From positions 1-60,087 of the forward strand of contig CAKTOT010000004.1 in the NCBI GenBank assembly GCA_934590135.1: a stretch of 60,087 bases of DNA. The letters are read 5' to 3'. The DNA comes from an uncultured Muribaculaceae bacterium (GTDB lineage Bacteria > Bacteroidota > Bacteroidia > Bacteroidales > Muribaculaceae). Below are positions 34,072-43,173 of this stretch, one piece after another; position 1 is the first letter of the stretch; each line of letters starts with the position of its first letter. The notes below the pieces were generated by a model. It was not told where the DNA came from. It made no database searches and saw nothing but the letters and a program-made list of their open reading frames with translations. Made by a program: the position numbers and the translations under genes.

Positions 34072-35454
34072 ATGAGTACAATCATGGGACAAACCATATA
34101 TCAAGGCAAGGCTATACGCCGCGTCAGCATCCTCGGCGCCGGCGAGAGCGGCGTCGGAACAGCCATACTCTGCAAAAAGTATGGCATCGAAACATTCTTG
34201 AGTGACCACGGCACCATCGCCGCCAAACATGCGGCCGAATTGGACGCCATAGGCACGCCCTACGAGCAAGGCCGGCACAGCATCGAACGCATACTGGCGG
34301 CCGACATTATCGTCAAAAGCCCCGGCATACCCAACGATGCGCCCATAATCAAAGACGCTGTCGCCAAGGATATCCCCGTGGTCAGCGAAATCGAATTTGC
34401 CTACCTCTTTTTGCCCGCCGGCACTCGTCTTGTCGCCATAACCGGCAGCAACGGCAAGACCACCACCACGATGCTGACCACGCATCTGCTGCGTTGCTGC
34501 GGTCACGATGCCGCCGCCTGCGGCAATATAGGCGTAAGTCTGGCGCGACTTGTCGCTGACGAACCGCACGCCGTGTATGTCATCGAGTTGTCATCGTTCC
34601 AGTTGGATAATATGTACACCTTCCACCCCGATGTGGCAATGCTGCTCAATATCACGCCCGACCATCTCGATCGCTACGATCATAAAATGGAAAACTATAT
34701 CGCAGCCAAGTTGCGAGTCTTCCAAAACCTCGAGCCATCGGATTTGGCCGTCTATTGGGCGGACGATCCCATAGTGGCTCCGCGCATCGGAGGCTTGGGC
34801 ATACGCGCCCGATTATGCTCCTTCGCCGATGGACATGATGCCACCATCGAGGCCTGTGACGGGGTGATACGCGATGGCATAGACGGTATGACCGTGCCGG
34901 TGGCCGGTATCGCCACACGCGGCACGCACAATCTGCTCAACTCAATGGCTGCCATAGCCGCGTGCGCCAAGATAGGCGCACGAGCCGAGGCTGTGGCCGA
35001 GGGTCTACGTACCTTTGCACCCGTCGAACACCGCCTGGAAGATGTTGCCACTATCGACGGCGTGCATTATGTCAACGACTCCAAAGCCACCAATGTCAAC
35101 TCAACATACTATGCACTGATAGCTATGACCACCCCCACGGTGCTCATACTCGGCGGCAAGGACAAAGGCAATGATTACAGCGAAATACTGCCGCTGGTCA
35201 AGGAAAAAGTGCACAACATCGTGGCTATGGGCCTGCACAACGAGAAAATCGTAGACTACTTCACCGCCAACGGTATCCCCGTGGCCGATACGCACAGTCT
35301 CGATGACGCCATCGCCGCCTGCCGCGCCGTAGCACGCCCCGGCGATACAGTGTTGCTGTCGCCGTGCTGCGCCAGCTTCGATCTGTTTACCTCCTACGAA
35401 GACCGCGGCCGCCGCTTCAAGGCCGCCGTACACGCCCTTGCTCCGGCACGGTAA
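34072..35454 (+). CDS. murD: UDP-N-acetylmuramoyl-L-alanine--D-glutamate ligase
   Basis: A 460-residue Mur ligase that adds D-Glu to UDP-MurNAc-Ala. RVSILGAGESGVGTAIL is the N-terminal nucleotide-sugar domain, TGSNGKTTTTMLT (near 124) the ATP loop, NITPDHLDRYDH the central domain and YVNDSKATNVNST the C-terminal motif with the catalytic-region lysine, followed by LILGGKDKGNDY and LLSPCCASFDLF. A second Met at codon 5 is an alternative start. Last gene of the first half of the split dcw cluster; the next gene starts 11 bp later. Confidence 0.97.
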   Translation: MSTIMGQTIYQGKAIRRVSILGAGESGVGTAILCKKYGIETFLSDHGTIAAKHAAELDAIGTPYEQGRHSIERILAADIIVKSPGIPNDAPIIKDAVAKDIPVVSEIEFAYLFLPAGTRLVAITGSNGKTTTTMLTTHLLRCCGHDAAACGNIGVSLARLVADEPHAVYVIELSSFQLDNMYTFHPDVAMLLNITPDHLDRYDHKMENYIAAKLRVFQNLEPSDLAVYWADDPIVAPRIGGLGIRARLCSFADGHDATIEACDGVIRDGIDGMTVPVAGIATRGTHNLLNSMAAIAACAKIGARAEAVAEGLRTFAPVEHRLEDVATIDGVHYVNDSKATNVNSTYYALIAMTTPTVLILGGKDKGNDYSEILPLVKEKVHNIVAMGLHNEKIVDYFTANGIPVADTHSLDDAIAACRAVARPGDTVLLSPCCASFDLFTSYEDRGRRFKAAVHALAPAR

Positions 35455-35465
35455 CTTGTGGTAAA

Positions 35466-36113
35466 ATGGCGTACAGAAAATTTTACGTGGTATTCAAGGG
35501 TAAAGCCCCCGGATTGTATGACTCCTGGGAAGAGTGTAAGGCTCAAATCGAAGGATTTCCGGGAGCCGTCTACCGCGCTTTTCAGGATCAGGACGAAGCT
35601 ACCGAGGCATTCCGCCGCCATGACAGCGGTGAAGATATGGCCATATACAAGGCTATGCGGCGACGTGATGCCGCGGTGGTCAATTACGAAGCCTTCCCCG
35701 AGATACGTCTCGATGCCATAGCCGTGGATGCTTCGTGTCCCGGCAACCCCGGTCCGGTGGAGTACCGCGGCGTACGGGTCGGTACCGGAGAGCAGTTGTT
35801 TCGGGTCGGTCCGTTGCAAGGCGGTACCAATAATATCGGCGAGTACTTGGCACTGGTGCACGTTTCGGCTATGCTTATGAAGGGGGGAGATACGACTACT
35901 CCGATTTACAGCGACTCGCGCACGGCCATAGGATGGTTTATGCGCGGCGCTTCCAATACCAAAATTCGCCCCTCGGCAGCTAATGAAGCGTTACGCCAAA
36001 TTCTGGCTCGTGCCGATGCGTGGCGGCGCGTCAATCGTGTTATTCCCAATCCGATATTCAAGTGGGATACAGACCGTTGGGGCGAGATTCCTGCTGATTT
36101 CGGTCGTAAATGA
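35466..36113 (+). CDS. Ribonuclease H with N-terminal viroplasmin domain
   Basis: A 215-residue protein. Residues 1-50 (KFYVVFKGKAPGLYDSWEEC, YRAFQDQDEATEAF) form the caulimovirus-viroplasmin/RNase HI hybrid-binding domain. The RNase H domain has a first catalytic Asp in VDASCPGNPGPVEYRG, Glu in NNIGEYLALV, Asp in IYSDSRTAI and a last Asp probably in the C-terminal IPADF. It would cleave RNA in RNA-DNA hybrids. It lies only 11 bp after murD and thus inside the dcw transcript; the location is unusual for this otherwise ordinary gene. Confidence 0.88.
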   Translation: MAYRKFYVVFKGKAPGLYDSWEECKAQIEGFPGAVYRAFQDQDEATEAFRRHDSGEDMAIYKAMRRRDAAVVNYEAFPEIRLDAIAVDASCPGNPGPVEYRGVRVGTGEQLFRVGPLQGGTNNIGEYLALVHVSAMLMKGGDTTTPIYSDSRTAIGWFMRGASNTKIRPSAANEALRQILARADAWRRVNRVIPNPIFKWDTDRWGEIPADFGRK

Positions 36114-36217
36114 GCCACGTTTTGACATTATAGTATCTACCGAGTTATTTAGCAAAAAGCGGGCGAGGCGCATCAGTCCCGCCATTCGCTTAACCATAGA
36201 AACAGACAACATACAAA

Positions 36218-37105
36218 ATGTCACCCAAAGTCAAAGGATACATCTGCGGCGTTGCCGCGGCAATATGCTACGGAACCAACCCACTGGGAGCGCTACCGCT
36301 CAAAAGTATGGGCGTGGACGTCGGCACCACAATCTTCTGGCGCTTTACATTGGCGGTACTGCTACTGTTGCCCGTGCTGATATGGCGCGGCGTGTCGCTT
36401 CGAGTCACGCGCCGACAATTGGCCGTGGTTGCACCCTTGGGCATAATGTTCGGCCTATCATCTTTGACGCTTTACGAATCATTCCATTATATGGATGCCG
36501 GTGTAGCCTGCACCATACTGTTTGTATATCCGATAATGGTTGCCGTCATTATGGGAGGTCTGTTTCACGAACACATCGGCATGCCGACGATGCTGTCTAT
36601 CTGTTTGGCACTCTGTGGTATATTTCTGCTTAACGACCCCTTTGGCAGTGGTGCATCACTCTCGGGTACGGGAGTGACGCTGGTGCTGGTGTCTTCGCTG
36701 ACCTACGCCGTGTACATGGTGGCCGTCAATCGCGTGCATCTCAAAATGAACTCTTTGCAGTTGACGTTCTATGTCATGTGCTTCTGTGCGCTCACTGCGG
36801 CAGCCGGTGCTTTTGCCGGAGGCCACCTGCCGCGTATCGATATGACACTCGAAATGTGGGGCTGGGAATTGATGTTGGCTGTATTGCCTACGTTCCTCAG
36901 CATTTTGTTTATTAATGTCGCACTCGTGCTCATAGGCTCCACGCCTACGGCTATTCTCGGCGCTTTGGAACCGCTCACCGCCGTAATCATCGGTATCGTC
37001 GTCTTTGGCGAGGCACTCACCTTTAGCCTTGCATCGGGCATCCTCCTCGTCCTTGCTGCCGTCATCCTTGTCATTCTTGCCAAGAGCCGCCGTCCTTCTC
37101 GCTGA
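36218..37105 (+). CDS. EamA/DMT-family transporter
   Basis: A 295-residue membrane protein with ten predicted helices in two EamA repeats. The first repeat starts GYICGVAAAICYGTNPLGALPL; the second starts near residue 150 and ends TPTAILGALEPLTAVIIGIVVFGEALT, the diagnostic EamA segment. It exports or imports small metabolites; the substrate cannot be predicted. One of seven genes separating murD from ftsW. Confidence 0.9.
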   Translation: MSPKVKGYICGVAAAICYGTNPLGALPLKSMGVDVGTTIFWRFTLAVLLLLPVLIWRGVSLRVTRRQLAVVAPLGIMFGLSSLTLYESFHYMDAGVACTILFVYPIMVAVIMGGLFHEHIGMPTMLSICLALCGIFLLNDPFGSGASLSGTGVTLVLVSSLTYAVYMVAVNRVHLKMNSLQLTFYVMCFCALTAAAGAFAGGHLPRIDMTLEMWGWELMLAVLPTFLSILFINVALVLIGSTPTAILGALEPLTAVIIGIVVFGEALTFSLASGILLVLAAVILVILAKSRRPSR

Positions 37106-37491
37106 CTTGTCGAGTGCTTCGAGAGAGAATCTCATCGCCGATTCAATCTCGAAGGGCGGACGTAAGTTGTACTACTGTCTCAAATAATCGGGACTCGAGA
37201 TAGACTTTGTTCTCTCCATCGGCGGCGCATGTGTGATATTTGAATGCAAATCAATGATGGGGAATGCATTTTTAACTGTGATTAGTGCGCTTGTGCCAAA
37301 AAATTGCCGTACCTTTATCGGCAAAAAGCCGGACTATGGTCACAAGGCGTTCAAATACATCGATGCATAGCGGGCGACAACGCTTGCGATAGCCGACAGA
37401 CATGCTATACTGAGACTGCTTGCGACAGCCGACAACGCTTACTTATAGCCGATAAACGCAACTTATATAGCCGAAAAGCTCATATAGCCTT
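37106..37491. other. 386-nt intergenic region before the NamZ gene, with AGCCGA repeats
   Basis: No supported gene. A possible -7 box TACCTTTA is at 37310-37317. Between it and the start codon the hexamer AGCCGA occurs four times (37391, 37427, 37447, 37469), often as ACTTATAGCCGA or GCGAYAGCCGA, giving an iterated leader. A 63-codon ORF over this part is probably spurious. Confidence 0.5.
37310..37317 (+). promoter_or_regulatory. Weak candidate -7 box for the NamZ gene
   Basis: TACCTTTA differs from TAnnTTTG in the last base. A TTG at 37291-37293 is 16 nt upstream, shorter than the ideal spacing. Confidence 0.3.
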
Positions 37492-38757
37492 ATGAATAAA
37501 AGACTGAGAATATTACTGATAGGGGCGACTCTGATGCCGGGACTATCATATGCCCAATGTCCGCACTGCACGGCCACTGATACAGTCGTGTCAACCGTGC
37601 TCAGCACCCCCGAGACACCATGCTGCACAGCCGAGACGCAAAGCCCGGTCGGAGACAGCATCATAGTGGGCGCCGCCCGCACCGAGGCGTATCTGCCGCT
37701 GTTGCGAGGCAAGCGCGTGGCACTGTTCTCCAATCATACCGGTATGGTTGGCGACCGTCATACCCTGGATATTATGCTCGAAGGCGGAGTGAACGTCACC
37801 ACGATATTTTCGCCCGAGCATGGATTTCGCGGCAACGCCGATGCCGGCGAACATGTCAGCAGCAGCGTTGATCCGGTGACGGGCATACCCATAGCATCGA
37901 TGTACGACGGCAAACGTCGCGGCATAGCACCTGAGGTTCTGGCCGGATTCGATGTGATAGTATGTGATATTCAGGATGTCGGGCTGCGCTATTACACATA
38001 TTATGTCACGATGATACGGCTGATGGAACAAGCAGCCGCCAATGACAAAGATTTTGTGGTGCTTGACCGGCCCAATCCCAATGGAATGTACGTAGACGGT
38101 CCGATACTGGATATGAAATACGCCAGTGGGGTGGGGCGTCTGCCCATTCCCGTGGTTCATGGTATGACCCTCGGAGAATTGGCTCAAATGGCCAATGGCG
38201 AGGGCTGGCTTGCGGACAGTGTCAAATGCCGCCTTACAGTGGTGCCGTGCGCCGGGTACACCCACGCCACGCGCTACCGTCTGCCCGTGGCCCCGTCACC
38301 CAACCTGCGCACTATGACCGCCGTATACCTCTATCCGGCTATGTGCTACTTTGAGGCTACGCCGGTATCGCTGGGACGTGGAACCGACAAGCCCTTTATG
38401 GTCTATGGTCATCCCGATATGAAAGGCCGCGACTACGAGTTTACGCCGCGCAGTGTTCCCGGAGCCAAAAATCCGCCGCTTCTCAACCGTCTATGCCATG
38501 GTGTGGACCTCAGCGGCATCAGCGACGACGAGGCCATAGCCGGAGGCGTCAATTTGGCTTATCTTATAGATGCTTACCGAGACCTCGGCATCGGCGATAA
38601 ATTTTTCACCGGCTTCTTCGAGAAACTTATAGGGCGCGGCGACATTCGCACCATGATAGAGCAGGGGATGGATGCCGCCACCATCGCCGCCACGTGGGCC
38701 GATGACGTGCGTGCCTTCAAGGAACTTCGCCGGCCATATCTGCTGTATGCCGAATAA
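37492..38757 (+). CDS. Exo-beta-N-acetylmuramidase NamZ-like (DUF1343)
   Basis: A 421-residue exported protein. The signal peptide is residues 1-21, with likely cleavage after LSYA. Motifs RVALFSNHTGMVGDRHTLD, IFSPEHGFRGNADAGE, VCDIQDVGLRYYTYYVTM and LDRPNPNG are those of the DUF1343 family, whose Bacillus subtilis member NamZ removes single MurNAc residues from the non-reducing ends of peptidoglycan chains (GH171). It would act in the periplasm in wall turnover or scavenging. The Cys-rich insert after the signal peptide (CPHCTATD, CCTAET) is odd; it may form disulfides. Located in the dcw-splitting block, upstream of a sodium symporter. Confidence 0.88.
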   Translation: MNKRLRILLIGATLMPGLSYAQCPHCTATDTVVSTVLSTPETPCCTAETQSPVGDSIIVGAARTEAYLPLLRGKRVALFSNHTGMVGDRHTLDIMLEGGVNVTTIFSPEHGFRGNADAGEHVSSSVDPVTGIPIASMYDGKRRGIAPEVLAGFDVIVCDIQDVGLRYYTYYVTMIRLMEQAAANDKDFVVLDRPNPNGMYVDGPILDMKYASGVGRLPIPVVHGMTLGELAQMANGEGWLADSVKCRLTVVPCAGYTHATRYRLPVAPSPNLRTMTAVYLYPAMCYFEATPVSLGRGTDKPFMVYGHPDMKGRDYEFTPRSVPGAKNPPLLNRLCHGVDLSGISDDEAIAGGVNLAYLIDAYRDLGIGDKFFTGFFEKLIGRGDIRTMIEQGMDAATIAATWADDVRAFKELRRPYLLYAE

Positions 38758-38887
38758 GACACCATGCGGCACTATATCGCCCACTGTATGGCGTACGACA
38801 TAAGTCGCAAATAACGACGCTCCGACATACGCGGCTCCTACGTGACTAAATACCCAACGATAACATAATCAAAAACATAACATCACA

Positions 38888-40342
38888 GTGACACCGACAA
38901 TAGTCATTATCACCATCGCAGCATACTTTGCACTGCTGATGGTCATCAGCTGGTTTGCTTCGCGCGGCAGCAACAACTCGACATTTTTCAATGGCAATCG
39001 TCAAGCGCCATGGGGCTTGGTGGCATTTGCCATGATAGGGGCCGCCATCAGCGGCGTCACCTTCATCAGCGTCCCCGGTATGGTGGCCGCCAAGGGTTAC
39101 TCCTACCTGCAAATGGTACTCGGATTTATTGTAGGGTACTTTGCCATAGCCTTTGTGCTGGTGCCGATGTTCTATAGGCGCAACCTTATCAGTATCTACG
39201 GCTACCTTGAAGACCGCTTCGGCAAGTCCACATACCACACCGGTGCATGGTTTTTCTTTGTCAGCAAGATGTTGGGAGCGGCCGTACGCTTCTATGTCGT
39301 ATGCGTGGTGCTCCAGTCCATGGTCTTCGGTCCGTTGGGCATCCCCTTCGCCATTACGGTGGTAGTCAGCATTCTGTTGATATGGATATACACTGTTCAA
39401 GGCGGGGTCAAGACTCTGATTTGGACCGATGCGCTCAAGAGTTTCTGTCTTGTAGCTTCGGTGGGACTGTGCATATACTTCATCGCCGCCAACCTCGGAC
39501 TGAATTTCGGCGAAGCTTTCAGCGCCGTCACCTCGCATCCGTCGTTCAAGATGTTCTATTTTGACGATCCCTTGGCCGGCACCTACTTCTGGAAACAATT
39601 TTTGGCCGGTATATTTATGGCTATAGCTCTCAACGGCCTCGATCAGGATATGATGCAACGCAACTTGGCCTGCCGTGACAGCCGTCAGAGCCAGAAGAAT
39701 ATGATTGTAAGCGGCATCACGCAATTCTTTGTCATCGCCCTGTTTCTTATTCTCGGCACCATGCTGCTGATATATATGGACAGCAAGGGCATAGCCCATC
39801 CCGCCAAGCCGGACGACACCTTTGCCGCCGTTGTCGACAGCCCCGGGATGCCGATAATTGTGGGTATACTTTTTATAGTCGGGCTGGTATCCGCCGCCTA
39901 TTCCGCCGCCGGTTCGGCATTGACTTCGCTGACGACATCTTTCACCGTGGACATCCTGGGCGCCAATCGCCACATGGACGATCGTCGCTTGGGTGTCACT
40001 CGTCGTCTGGTGCATCTGGGTATGTCCGTGGCTATGGGCTTGGTCATCATTGCCTTCTACTACCTGAGCAATCAGGATGCCATCAGCGCCGTATACACCT
40101 TGGCTTCATACACCTACGGGCCTATCCTCGGACTCTTTGTTTTTGGTATGGTCTGCAAGCGTCCGGTGTGTGACTGTCTTGTTCCGGTAGTGTGCATCCT
40201 TGCCCCCGCGCTGTCGTGGGTGACCCAATGGGCGCTCAAGGAATACTGCGATTATACCACCAGCTTCGAGTTGCTGCTTATGAATGCGGCCTTCACCGTT
40301 TTGGGCCTTGCGCTGCTGCTCAAGCCGCGCAAGCAGGCTTGA
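38888..40342 (+). CDS. Sodium:solute symporter (SSS family)
   Basis: A 484-residue transporter with about 13 helices and the LeuT-like fold of the SSS family. Features are the first helix IVIITIAAYFALLMVISWFASRG, the FMIGAAISGVTF-like unwound segment (AMIGAAISGVTFISVPGMVAAKG), LNGLDQDMMQRNLACR, and AAYSAAGSALTSLTTSF, which contributes to the Na2 site. The start is GTG 38888. Substrates of close relatives include sialic acid and other sugars or organic acids. Next to a NamZ-like muramidase, uptake of a MurNAc-type sugar is a reasonable but untested guess. Confidence 0.9.
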   Translation: MTPTIVIITIAAYFALLMVISWFASRGSNNSTFFNGNRQAPWGLVAFAMIGAAISGVTFISVPGMVAAKGYSYLQMVLGFIVGYFAIAFVLVPMFYRRNLISIYGYLEDRFGKSTYHTGAWFFFVSKMLGAAVRFYVVCVVLQSMVFGPLGIPFAITVVVSILLIWIYTVQGGVKTLIWTDALKSFCLVASVGLCIYFIAANLGLNFGEAFSAVTSHPSFKMFYFDDPLAGTYFWKQFLAGIFMAIALNGLDQDMMQRNLACRDSRQSQKNMIVSGITQFFVIALFLILGTMLLIYMDSKGIAHPAKPDDTFAAVVDSPGMPIIVGILFIVGLVSAAYSAAGSALTSLTTSFTVDILGANRHMDDRRLGVTRRLVHLGMSVAMGLVIIAFYYLSNQDAISAVYTLASYTYGPILGLFVFGMVCKRPVCDCLVPVVCILAPALSWVTQWALKEYCDYTTSFELLLMNAAFTVLGLALLLKPRKQA

Positions 40343-40407
40343 TACAACTAATGCCTGTGTCAATTAGACACACTGCATATTAGATGCCCTGATAAAAACG
40401 CAAAACT

Positions 40408-41316
40408 ATGGCACGCAATCTCCTAAGCAAGTATTTCTGGATTATTGACACCATACGCCGGCGGCGACGCATCTCGCGCCGCGAGTTGACCGAGTTGTGG
40501 CTTAAAAGCGATGTCTCGGAAGGCCGCGCCCTTACGCGTCGCACATTCTACAACTATCGCGAAGCCATACTTGAAATCTTCGGGCTCAATATCGAGTGCG
40601 ACAACTCGACTTTCGAGTACTATATCACCGAAGAAGACGCACACACCCGCGAAGTGACCGACTGGATGCTCAATAGTGCCGCCGTCAACGATATTATCGC
40701 CACGGGACGCAGCGTGGCATCGCGCATTTGTCTTGAAGATGTTCCCAGTGCACGCACTTATCTGGGGGTAATCATCGAGGCCTTGCGCCAAGACCGTGTC
40801 CTCGTGTTCGATTACAACAACTTCACGCGCAGCCGCCCCGACCGCGAAGTTACGCTCGAACCATACTTTGTGCGTATATTTCATCAGCGCTGGTATGTCA
40901 TAGGCCGCAATGTGCGCGAAAACCGCGTCAAGACTTACGCCCTGGACCGTATGGACCAAGTGCATTTGTCCTCCAAGACCTTCACCTTGCCCGGAGATGT
41001 CAATGCAGATGACTATTTCCGCGACAGTTTCGGGCTGGTGGTGACACGAGCCGCCGCCAAGACTATCACGCTGCGCGTCGATCACGTACAAGCCAAGTAC
41101 TTGCGAGCACTGCCGCTGCATGCTTCGCAGGAGGAATTCGTGCACGACGGCTTCTCGCTGTTCCGTTACCGCATGCGCATCACCGATGACCTTGTCGAGG
41201 AACTGATGTCCAAGGCCGACCGCATTACCGTAGTCTCGCCTCCCGAGTTGCGCGTGATGCTCATTGACCGCCTGCGCCGCGCCCTCGCCCCCTATGACGA
41301 TGATAAACAAGAATAA
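40408..41316 (+). CDS. WYL-domain transcriptional regulator
   Basis: A 302-residue protein with an N-terminal winged-helix-like region (FWIIDTIRRRRRISRRELTE, then RTFYNYREAILEIFG, about 8-60) and a WYL domain (about 130-220), where the motif reads QRWYVIGRN with Val in place of Leu. A C-terminal WCX region (about 225-295) follows. Such proteins sense ligands, often nucleic acid or nucleotides, and regulate nearby genes. No operator could be identified. It sits in the block between murD and ftsW. Confidence 0.88.
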   Translation: MARNLLSKYFWIIDTIRRRRRISRRELTELWLKSDVSEGRALTRRTFYNYREAILEIFGLNIECDNSTFEYYITEEDAHTREVTDWMLNSAAVNDIIATGRSVASRICLEDVPSARTYLGVIIEALRQDRVLVFDYNNFTRSRPDREVTLEPYFVRIFHQRWYVIGRNVRENRVKTYALDRMDQVHLSSKTFTLPGDVNADDYFRDSFGLVVTRAAAKTITLRVDHVQAKYLRALPLHASQEEFVHDGFSLFRYRMRITDDLVEELMSKADRITVVSPPELRVMLIDRLRRALAPYDDDKQE

Positions 41317-41346
41317 ATGGTTTATTTACTTAATATATAATTGATT

Positions 41347-42036
41347 ATGGAACAAAACGAACAAATGCGTCTTGCGTCGCTTTCGAACGCCACGATGCTC
41401 AGCGCCATCGGCGTCACACTTATGTACGGCCTCAGTATATTGCTGGCACTTCTTGCGCCAAATTCGCCGGCTGTGGCGGTTGTGTCGCTTGTCGGTCTTA
41501 TCCTCTGGCTGGTAGGTATGTACAACACCACTACAACACTTAAGGGTTATAATGGTGCTGTTGCCGCGTCTTTCGAGCAACTCTTTAAGGCTCAGCTCAG
41601 TATTGCGATTGCCGCCGTGGCATACGTAGTACTGATAATCCTGATACCCCAGGTATTAGGATACAGCGGTTACAAAACATCCATAGTCATAATCAAACTG
41701 CTGACTATCGCATTGTTTGTTTGTACAATCACGTACGTGGCAAGGAGCAATGACGAGTGCCGTAAGCTCAAACTCCGCGGCCTCAAATCTATGGCCAGCG
41801 TGTCCGTAGCGTTCACAATTCAGATTGTCATTCTCGCAGTGTGTGCACTGGTAGCGCTCCTCGCACTATTCCGCACAGAGGACTTCTTCTCCTTCCTGTT
41901 CCGCAACGGATTTGGCGGCGTTGCCGTACTGACCATCTTGATAGGTCTTGCAGCACTTGTTGCAGCCGTATTTATGATTATCGGCTGGTGGAATGTGCGT
42001 GGCGAACTGGCTCAATTGCCTGCCGGTGAAGAATAA
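41347..42036 (+). CDS. Six-helix membrane protein, unknown function
   Basis: A 229-residue protein that I do not recognise. It has six hydrophobic helices (about 17-38, 42-62, 82-104, 110-130, 150-172 and 184-208) and short polar loops; the N-terminus is cytoplasmic-like with Met-Glu-Gln-Asn. The start is ATG 41347; a TTG two codons upstream is also possible. It lies between the WYL regulator (30 bp upstream) and an acyltransferase (13 bp downstream), so the three may form one unit. Confidence 0.7.
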   Translation: MEQNEQMRLASLSNATMLSAIGVTLMYGLSILLALLAPNSPAVAVVSLVGLILWLVGMYNTTTTLKGYNGAVAASFEQLFKAQLSIAIAAVAYVVLIILIPQVLGYSGYKTSIVIIKLLTIALFVCTITYVARSNDECRKLKLRGLKSMASVSVAFTIQIVILAVCALVALLALFRTEDFFSFLFRNGFGGVAVLTILIGLAALVAAVFMIIGWWNVRGELAQLPAGEE

Positions 42037-42049
42037 TACAGAAGACTGA

Positions 42050-43090
42050 ATGCCTGCCGATACGCAGACATATACGCCCATTGCGCCGTCGATGCGAGAG
42101 TGCATCGACGGCCGCTATGTGCGCCTTGATGTAGTGCGTGCTTTCGCCATAATAATGATTGTGGCGTTGCACACCGTGCACGAGTATATGGACGAGAGTG
42201 TCTACCAAGCCGTACACCCGTATATATGCACGCCGGTACTATTCTTTATGACCTCCGGCGCGTTGATATTCCCCGTACGCAGCGGCCGAGCCTTTGTGAA
42301 AAGGCGTCTGTGCGCACTTTTGCCCGCTTTTGCCTTCTGGACGGTGGCGTATCTGCTGATGGATTACTACCTTACGCCGCATCAAGATGTCAGCATCGGT
42401 CATAGGCTATTGTACTGCCTATACACGCCGACATGGGGTACCGGTTGGTTTGTCTTGGCTTTGATCGGGCTATACATCTTTGCGCCCTTCTTGTCTCCAT
42501 GGCTTGCTACGGCACGCCGCCGCAATGTCGAGTATTTTCTGTTGCTGTGGCTCGCCGCCGGGACGCTGCCGTGGGCTTCGGCACAGACGGCGATATTGGA
42601 AGACGGAGGCGGTATATTCACCGGATTTTACGGTTGTATGGGTTATATGGTTGCCGGATATTACCTTACACGTTGGCCGGTGTCCACGCGGTCGCGTCAA
42701 TGGCAGTGGTGCTATTGGACGTTGGCATTCGTGGCAGCGGTTCCGCTGACGCTCAAGATGGGCGCCGTGGCTATGCGCTGGGGATACTATGACGCCGTGA
42801 CAGCTGTTGCCGGATTCAACGGTATAGTTATCCAAACCACTCTGTTTGCATTGCTGACGGCTCTGCCGGCGCCGCGAGGCGTCTTTGCTCGACTATGTAT
42901 CAGTCTGAGCCGTTGCTCCTACGGCATATATTTGGTGCATATTGCCATACTGCACTACGGTCTGCGCCTTGCCGGTATAGACTTTGGCGTACTCGTCAAC
43001 GGCCTATTGACCCTGATGGCGTCCTATCTGTTGACCCTGGGGTGGCGAGCTTTCAAGGCCCGACTGCGAAAGCGCCTGTCCGTCGGATAA
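42050..43090 (+). CDS. Acyltransferase family 3 membrane protein
   Basis: A 346-residue integral membrane protein with about ten helices. It starts RYVRLDVVRAFAIIMIVALH, which contains the R-x10-H pattern required in acyltransferase-3 proteins. CTPVLFFMTSGALIFP, GTGWFVLALIGLYIFAPFLSPW and the late YGIYLVHIAILHYGLRL segment are also typical. Members O-acylate surface glycans, peptidoglycan or membrane sugars. The cell-wall context allows peptidoglycan or LPS O-acetylation, but the substrate cannot be decided. It ends the inserted block, 270 bp before ftsW. Confidence 0.85.
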   Translation: MPADTQTYTPIAPSMRECIDGRYVRLDVVRAFAIIMIVALHTVHEYMDESVYQAVHPYICTPVLFFMTSGALIFPVRSGRAFVKRRLCALLPAFAFWTVAYLLMDYYLTPHQDVSIGHRLLYCLYTPTWGTGWFVLALIGLYIFAPFLSPWLATARRRNVEYFLLLWLAAGTLPWASAQTAILEDGGGIFTGFYGCMGYMVAGYYLTRWPVSTRSRQWQWCYWTLAFVAAVPLTLKMGAVAMRWGYYDAVTAVAGFNGIVIQTTLFALLTALPAPRGVFARLCISLSRCSYGIYLVHIAILHYGLRLAGIDFGVLVNGLLTLMASYLLTLGWRAFKARLRKRLSVG

Positions 43091-43104
43091 CCACGAGCGA
43101 GATA

Positions 43105-43139
43105 TTTGGCGAAAAAATAGCTTGACTTTGGCGAAAAAA
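43105..43139 (+). repeat. Two 13-bp direct repeats upstream of ftsW
   Basis: TTTGGCGAAAAAA occurs at 43105-43117 and 43127-43139, exactly 22 bp apart, or about two helical turns. A related CCGAAAAAA follows at 43161. This looks like a candidate operator for a dimeric regulator of ftsW-ftsZ transcription. Confidence 0.5.
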
Positions 43140-43173
43140 GACATACAGTCGCCGAGCGAGCCGAAAAAATGCG

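Noticed and set aside
37304..37495. 63-codon ORF in the NamZ leader with ACDSRQ repeats
   Set aside because: The repeats are explained by AGCCGA DNA iterations; no initiation context and the ORF overlaps the next start codon.
38846..40015. 389-codon minus-strand ORF over the sodium symporter
   Set aside because: The translated product is His/Tyr/Gly-rich without domains; the plus strand encodes a complete SSS transporter.
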